Shown piece after piece: positions 60,011 through 64,000 of a DNA stretch of 64,000 bases (the first letter of the stretch is position 1; every line of letters starts with the position of its first letter). A program made the position numbers and the translations under genes. Under the pieces are notes generated by a model. That model ran no database searches. It was given only the letters and a program-made list of their open reading frames with translations, and had not been told where the DNA came from. The DNA is from Dendrocalamus latiflorus (Eukaryota; Streptophyta; Magnoliopsida; Poales; Poaceae). The DNA is taken from NCBI GenBank assembly GCA_017311315.1, contig CM029610.1, positions 10,988,728-11,052,727 on the forward strand. The letters are read 5' to 3'.

Positions 60011-62651
60011 CCTCAATAGTTTCTTTAGTTCATTATCAGAGATGGTTTGTTATACGAACCGTCTGTGATGTCTCAATGATCACAGACGGTTCATGTTAAG
60101 AACCGTCTGTGAAAGTTCACAGACGATTATTAACACGAACCGTCTGTGATGTCTCAATTATCATATATGGTTCGTGTTAAGAACCGTCTGTGAAAGCATC
60201 ACAGACGGTTACTAGAATAAACCGTCTGTGACAGTTTAAGCACAGACGGTTCCTCCGTCCAGTATAGCCTCTTTGTAGTAGTGGAAGACAGTGCGATCAC
60301 CTTTTGCTTTTGCGAACACCAGTTGACTAGGTTTGACCCCAGGAAAAACACCACGCCCGAAGTACTCTTCTGATCATCTGTATCACTAGCTAGATCATTA
60401 TCTGAGTAACTGACTAGCTCCAACCTTCTTCCTTCTTCTCGTAGACACACCCATAATTCAGTATTCCTTTATGTGCCTTAGGATGCATTTTACTACACTC
60501 ATATGCTTTGTTGTCAGATTATCCATGTACCTACTCACTATCCCAACCGAGAACATCAGATTTGGTCATGTGTATATCAAGTACCTCAAGCTTTCGATCA
60601 TGCTTCTGTACAAAGTCTTGTCTATGGGTGGGTTTGTGCTATCTTTACTCATCTTCAGGCGGGAATCCATCAGAGTTTTCGTTGGATTGCAATCCTCCAT
60701 GCCGCATTTGTCCAACACTCTAGTTGCATACGCGGTCTGGCTAAGAGTAATCTTCTTGTAGCATTGTCATACCTTAATACCTAAGTAGTAGCTGAGTAAC
60801 CTGAGGTCGTTCATGCAAAATAACTTCTTCATCTAGCATTTCAAATCATCGACATAAACTCCAACCAATAGACTCCCTCTTCCCTGGTTCCGTTTGTACA
60901 CTGCATGCTCTAACGGGCACCTTTCAAAGCTGAGTGCCACTAGAGGCTTGTCTAGCTTCGTATTCCAAGCTCTTGAGGCTTGACGCAGACCATATAGCAC
61001 TTTGTACAGTTGTAGTACCAGGTGTTTATCTCCTTTCTTTTCAAAACCTGGAGGTTGCATGACATAAACTTCTTCTAAATCGCCGTTGAGGAAGGCTGAC
61101 TTCACATCCATATGATGAACCTCCCATCCTTCTTGTGTCGTGATCGCAATAAGTAGTTGTACCATTTCTAGTTGTGCAACAGGGGCAATGACTTTGTCAA
61201 AATCAACTCCTTATCTTTGAACGTACCCTTTTGCAACTAGCCTTGCCTTATGTTTTACGATTACGCCTTGGGTGTCCTTCTTCACCTTATACATCTACTT
61301 TAGTCCAATCGGCTTGTGATTGATTAGGAATGGAACATGCTGCCAAGTTCTATTTTCTTAGATAGAGGACATCTCCTCCTTCATCGCTCTTCTCCACTCT
61401 GGCTTTCCTTTTGCTTCTTCGAAGTTCGCTGGCTCCTCCTTTCCGAGCAAGCAAAACTCGGAGTCTTCCAGCTCGATCGGAGATGTGGCATCATAGAGGC
61501 TTTTGCTATTGCACTACCATCGAGGTCCTTCAGATGACCTCGCATCGAGCTCCAGTCTTCACAGAGCACTAGGTGTGACTGGTGCTCTCACTGTCTCTAC
61601 TGGAGTGCACGGTGTAGTCGAGCCAGGCAAGCCAGTGTTCGTACCTCCCGTGGTTGTACCTAGGGATTTTGCAACATGGTCATGTCCTCTGACTTCATTC
61701 TCCATGGTTGTAGCATTAGAAGTTACCACGTTGTCATTAGAATCTACGACCATGTTGTGGTTGGATCCTCCAACTTCACCCACCGTGGTCAACGCGTCGG
61801 TTACATAGTCATCAAAATCTGCATCAGTGTTAGGAGGATAGTGTCCTTCGACTATGATCCTGCAACCATTTTCATCCAGCAGTCCGAGGCTAATGATATT
61901 GCTTCTCAGCCTTGGGATGTAGTAAACATTTGTGAGAATATGATGTTCACTCGTGGAAAACTCCAATAGTACCGAGCCCCTTCCTTGTATCTCCACAGCC
62001 GAACCATCTCCAAATTTGACTGAGCCTTTTATCTTCGTGTGAATCTTAGCAAATTTTTCAATACATCCAGTCATGTGGTTGATTGTGCCGGTATCTAGAT
62101 ACCAAGCCTTGTTCTGAGACTGACATCATTTCAACATCGCCAAACTGTTAAATCATGCTGATAATCTGAAGGAATCGGTCTGGAACTAAGTTGAACAGCT
62201 TTTCGACCATGTCGCTTTCTTCCAGCTTCACGTTGAGCGAATGGATCTTACCCACCAACATGATGAGTTTCATGGAGTACTCCTTCTTGACGCGATCCTC
62301 GCCTATTCGCATCTCCCTAAGTGCGCTCCAGGCTTCTTTCGCTGTCTGCTTCTCGGCGATCGACATCATCATGTTGTCAGGCATAGTTTACAAGATGGCC
62401 ACCATCGTGCCTTGATCCTTGTCACCGTCATCATCTCCATCTTTGACAGCCAACCAAATCCCTAGCGAACACAATATTAACTTCATCTTGATAGCCCATA
62501 TGCCGTAATTCGTTTCGCTTAACATTGGGTATTGAATCGGGATTGTAGCGCTTCTTGTCATCGACTTGATGAGCATGCCTGTCTTCGATGGATAGAGCTC
62601 TCCTGACTTCGATGGGTTACTTGCATTATCGGCCATCGCTTCGTCCCCAAT

Positions 62652-62936
62652 TGTTGGGGACCGAGTCTGTTTAGATTCAGAGTTAGAAAGTTGGGTTGTT
62701 TCCGTATTGGATTTTAGCGCGGTATGCTGTGTTGGTTTCAAAGTCGTGTATGTTGCTCCTCTATATAAGAAAGAAGAAAAGGACGTAGACACATCGCATT
62801 GCATCGCGTCGCAAAATTTGACTTATGTCTACTTGTGTTTCACGTGTGTGTGATCCTAAGAGGTTAACAACCATCATTTGTCTAGACTCCCTGGGCAATT
62901 CCTCCAACAATTGGTATCAGAGCTATATAGCGCTAG
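62652..62936 (+). repeat. Inverted LTR segment plus primer site of copia D
   Basis: Read on the plus strand this is the last two-thirds of the copia D LTR (GACCGAGTCTGTTTAG to CCTCCAACA at about 62912) followed by a primer site TTGGTATCAGAGC (62914-62926). Its orientation is opposite to the rest of the element, whose LTRs read on the minus strand. About 55-70 bases of LTR (62658-62716) are present again at 62940-62995 in the expected orientation, so it is an inverted duplication and not a simple inversion. Confidence 0.85.
62914..62926 (+). promoter_or_regulatory. tRNA-Met primer-binding site, inverted
   Basis: TTGGTATCAGAGC directly follows the LTR end CCTCCAACAA. It is on the plus strand although gag-pol is on the minus strand, so it could not prime copying of this element in its present arrangement. 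Confidence 0.85.
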
Positions 62937-63115
62937 AATCCAATACGGAAACAACCCAACTTTCTAACTCTGAATCTAAACAGACTCAGTCTCCTAACCC
63001 CTTACAACTGCTACAGTCTACCTTACAACTTACAACCATTAGAGAACTTGAACGTGGTCGTAGAACATACTCGTAGATTCAACTAGACCTGAACACAACT
63101 AGGTTAACTTTATCA
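62937..63115 (-). repeat. First part of the 5' LTR of copia D
   Basis: On the minus strand TGATAAAGTTAACC to GGATTCTAGCGC, matching the first 179 or so bases of the 3' LTR (57628 downward). The rest of the LTR is in the inverted segment to its left. Confidence 0.88.
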
Positions 63116-63387
63116 GAGGCTAGAGTGGCGGTCGGCGTCGAGCCCGAGCTGGATGTGGAGCGAAGCCTAGCGTCATGCCGGTGCGGAGGTGACGAAGCTG
63201 AGGCAAAGGCCGACGTCGCGTCGGAGCTAGTCTTGGCGAGGCTAGAGGGGAGGCCTATTATTAATAATTCAGACTTGGAGAGGTTGGTTCACCAAGTCGG
63301 GTCGTTAGTCGGAAGCAGTCAGAAGTCGGAAGTAGTCAAAAGTCATAAGCTATGGTCAGAAGTGGCTGTGGTCTGAAGTCATAACAA
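63116..63387. repeat. GC-rich degenerate repeats, right of copia D
   Basis: Begins with the target duplication GAGGC and continues the repeat type of 56600-57010 (GCCTAGCGTCATGCCGG, GTCTTGGCGAGGC). From 63280 the sequence is a run of GAAGTCGGAAGTAGTC-like short repeats. No gene. Confidence 0.55.
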
Positions 63388-63653
63388 TGAGTAGATTCTA
63401 CCCTTTTCTCCATGGAAATATAGAATAAAGAGAGCTAAAGAGGGCCAATCGTGAGAGAGCTAGTGACTAAAAATAAGTCAGTCCCCTCTCCTCATACATT
63501 TCTTTGAGGTTTATATACATTAATAGGGTAAAATGAGAATTACCTATCCTACCTCTCAATAATTGTAAAGAGTAAGATCACATTATATTATTGGACTTGC
63601 TCTAAGACCCATCAGCTCACCCTAACGAACCGAGGGCTAGACACCCCACAACA
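63388..63653 (-). repeat. LTR-like sequence, copy 2
   Basis: Minus strand TGTTGTGGGGTG to GAATCTACTCA, with a TATA-like TATATAAACC. Diverged direct relative of 52263-52563. No primer site or duplication is evident. Confidence 0.55.
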
Positions 63654-64000
63654 CACATATATAATCTAGTTTAATTAGTCGTCCCTCCTGGTCTGAAGAC
63701 TGAAGGACGAACGTTTGTTGGTTCGTCGTAGTTTTGCGTAATCTTCGCTGCATGTGCATGTTGTTGACTACTGAGGTAGTGAGGTGTGATGTGTATACTG
63801 ATAGTTCAGCTCACGATGCATTCTCATGCATGGACCGAAATTTCCATGTTAGTTGAACGCGGGTCGCGCGAGCTAGCTGGCTATCTAGGATGCGATTGCA
63901 AACACGTCTCGAGCATGATGTGAACTGCGCGCCGTGGCTACGCGTGTCGGGAGCGAGCGCATGCATCAATGCATGCAACTGATGGAGCGGTCGAACGCAC
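63654..64000. other. Intergenic sequence at the window end
   Basis: Several GCATGC/CATGCA (RY-type) phrases near 63958-63980. No gene seen; the window stops here. Confidence 0.4.

Larger units (their letters stand above)
57996..60283. mobile_element. CACTA element 2 with extra coding-like cargo (2,288 bp)
   Basis: CACTACTACAAAATGGGCC at the left and GGCTATACTGG-type inverted GCCTCTTTGTAGTAGTG at the right, with the 3-bp duplication GAA (57993-57995 and 60284-60286). ATCACAGACGGTT-like repeats fill 58015-58380, 59170-59375 and 60030-60250. The insertion lies inside the RNase H coding region of copia D, and removing the element with one duplication copy leaves the frame intact. The inside shares sequence with CACTA 1 in reverse complement (58990-59170), a 181-bp tandem array and an unrelated segment at 59390-60010 absent from CACTA 1. 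No transposase is present. Confidence 0.95.
57640..62634 (-). pseudogene. Copia D gag-pol, integrase region deleted
   Basis: Gag starts ATGGCCGATAATGC at 62634 and contains ETNYGIWAIKMKLIL (about 62510) and a UBN2-type helix region to 62148. The protease motif DTGTINHMTG is near 62070-62095. After GCRIIVEG the frame jumps near 61845 to HYPPNTDADFDDYVTDAL, so the pre-integrase and integrase core (DDE) are missing. Reverse transcriptase follows: HHMDVKSAFLNGDLEEV (about 61085), LYGLRQASRAWN (about 60970) and YVDD (about 60845-60856). RNase H begins near 60400 (SYSDNDLASDTDD) and is cut by the CACTA element at ALSS (60284). It resumes at 57995 with EYIAVS and ends with QLADILTK before an early stop at 57716. 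Several other stops lie between 61400 and 60480. Confidence 0.9.
57011..63115 (-). mobile_element. Ty1/copia element D, internally deleted, with nested CACTA and MITE
   Basis: Flanked by the 5-bp duplication GAGGC (57006-57010 and 63116-63120). On the minus strand it begins TGATAAAGTTAACC and ends CCCCCAACA. The 3' LTR is 57011-57628. The 5' LTR is rearranged (62652-63115). Gag-pol lies on the minus strand, lacks the integrase region and has stops. A MULE-type MITE lies in the 3' LTR and a CACTA element lies in RNase H. It cannot be autonomous. Confidence 0.93.

Noticed and set aside
63958..63980. CATGCATCAATGCATGCA as a seed-type RY promoter
   Set aside because: No transcription unit is visible and the window ends directly after; the motif alone is too common.

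Overview
This is nuclear DNA from a grass (Poaceae). The CACTA elements with ATCACAGACGGTT subterminal repeats, the Tourist-like MITEs with TAA target duplications, the TGTAATATCC-type long LTRs and the tRNA-Met primer sites all fit a rice-like or related grass genome; the species cannot be named from the sequence alone. I find no complete, intact protein-coding host gene, no rRNA or tRNA gene, no CRISPR array and nothing bacterial. The window is a stack of nested transposable elements with three broken host-gene fragments between them. Many short ORFs are chance frames in GC-rich LTRs or simple repeats.

Layout: 1-950, old copia-like LTR remnant. 1294-2788, non-autonomous CACTA element with 3-bp duplication GCA. 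5116-5387, MITE. 7048-15870, minus-strand Ty1/copia element (228-bp LTRs, duplication CTAGG) with decayed gag-pol, whose gag is split by a 3,953-bp solo LTR (11616-15568, duplication TGGCG). 16400-20718, copia-LTR-like sequence. 20719-33870, badly decayed plus-strand copia of SIRE-like type, split by a young LTR element (22173-30922, 2.25-kb LTRs, duplication GAATC) whose 4.2-kb interior has a primer site and purine tract but no recognisable gag or pol.

34524 to about 41830 is a decayed autonomous-type CACTA element: left terminus, (TA)n tract, TNP2-type transposase pseudogene, subterminal repeats, two long hairpins and a Transposase_24/TNPA-like pseudogene. Its right end was not found. 42250-44919 holds fragments of a PPR gene and an importin-5 (KPNB3) gene, cut by a Tourist-like MITE, a small foldback, a 441-bp palindromic MULE-type MITE and a 488-bp hAT element. 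48989-51111 has a local tandem duplication split by a 969-bp foldback element, followed by another Tourist-like element.

52845-53623 (minus) carries the last three exons of a DHHC-type S-acyltransferase gene, the middle one disrupted by a second copy of the MITE found in the PPR fragment. 55200-56340 has two minisatellites (about 60 and 99 bp). 57011-63115 is a minus-strand copia element (duplication GAGGC) that lacks the integrase region, has an inverted, duplicated segment in its 5' LTR, a MULE-type MITE in its 3' LTR and a 2,288-bp CACTA element in its RNase H region; that CACTA carries an extra coding-like segment of unknown origin.

The elements do not form a pathway. Their relation is chronological: host fragments and old copia remnants are oldest, then copia elements, then the elements inserted in them. 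The features most worth following are the young but apparently non-coding LTR element, the extra ORF in the second CACTA, the long hairpins and the rearranged copia 5' LTR.
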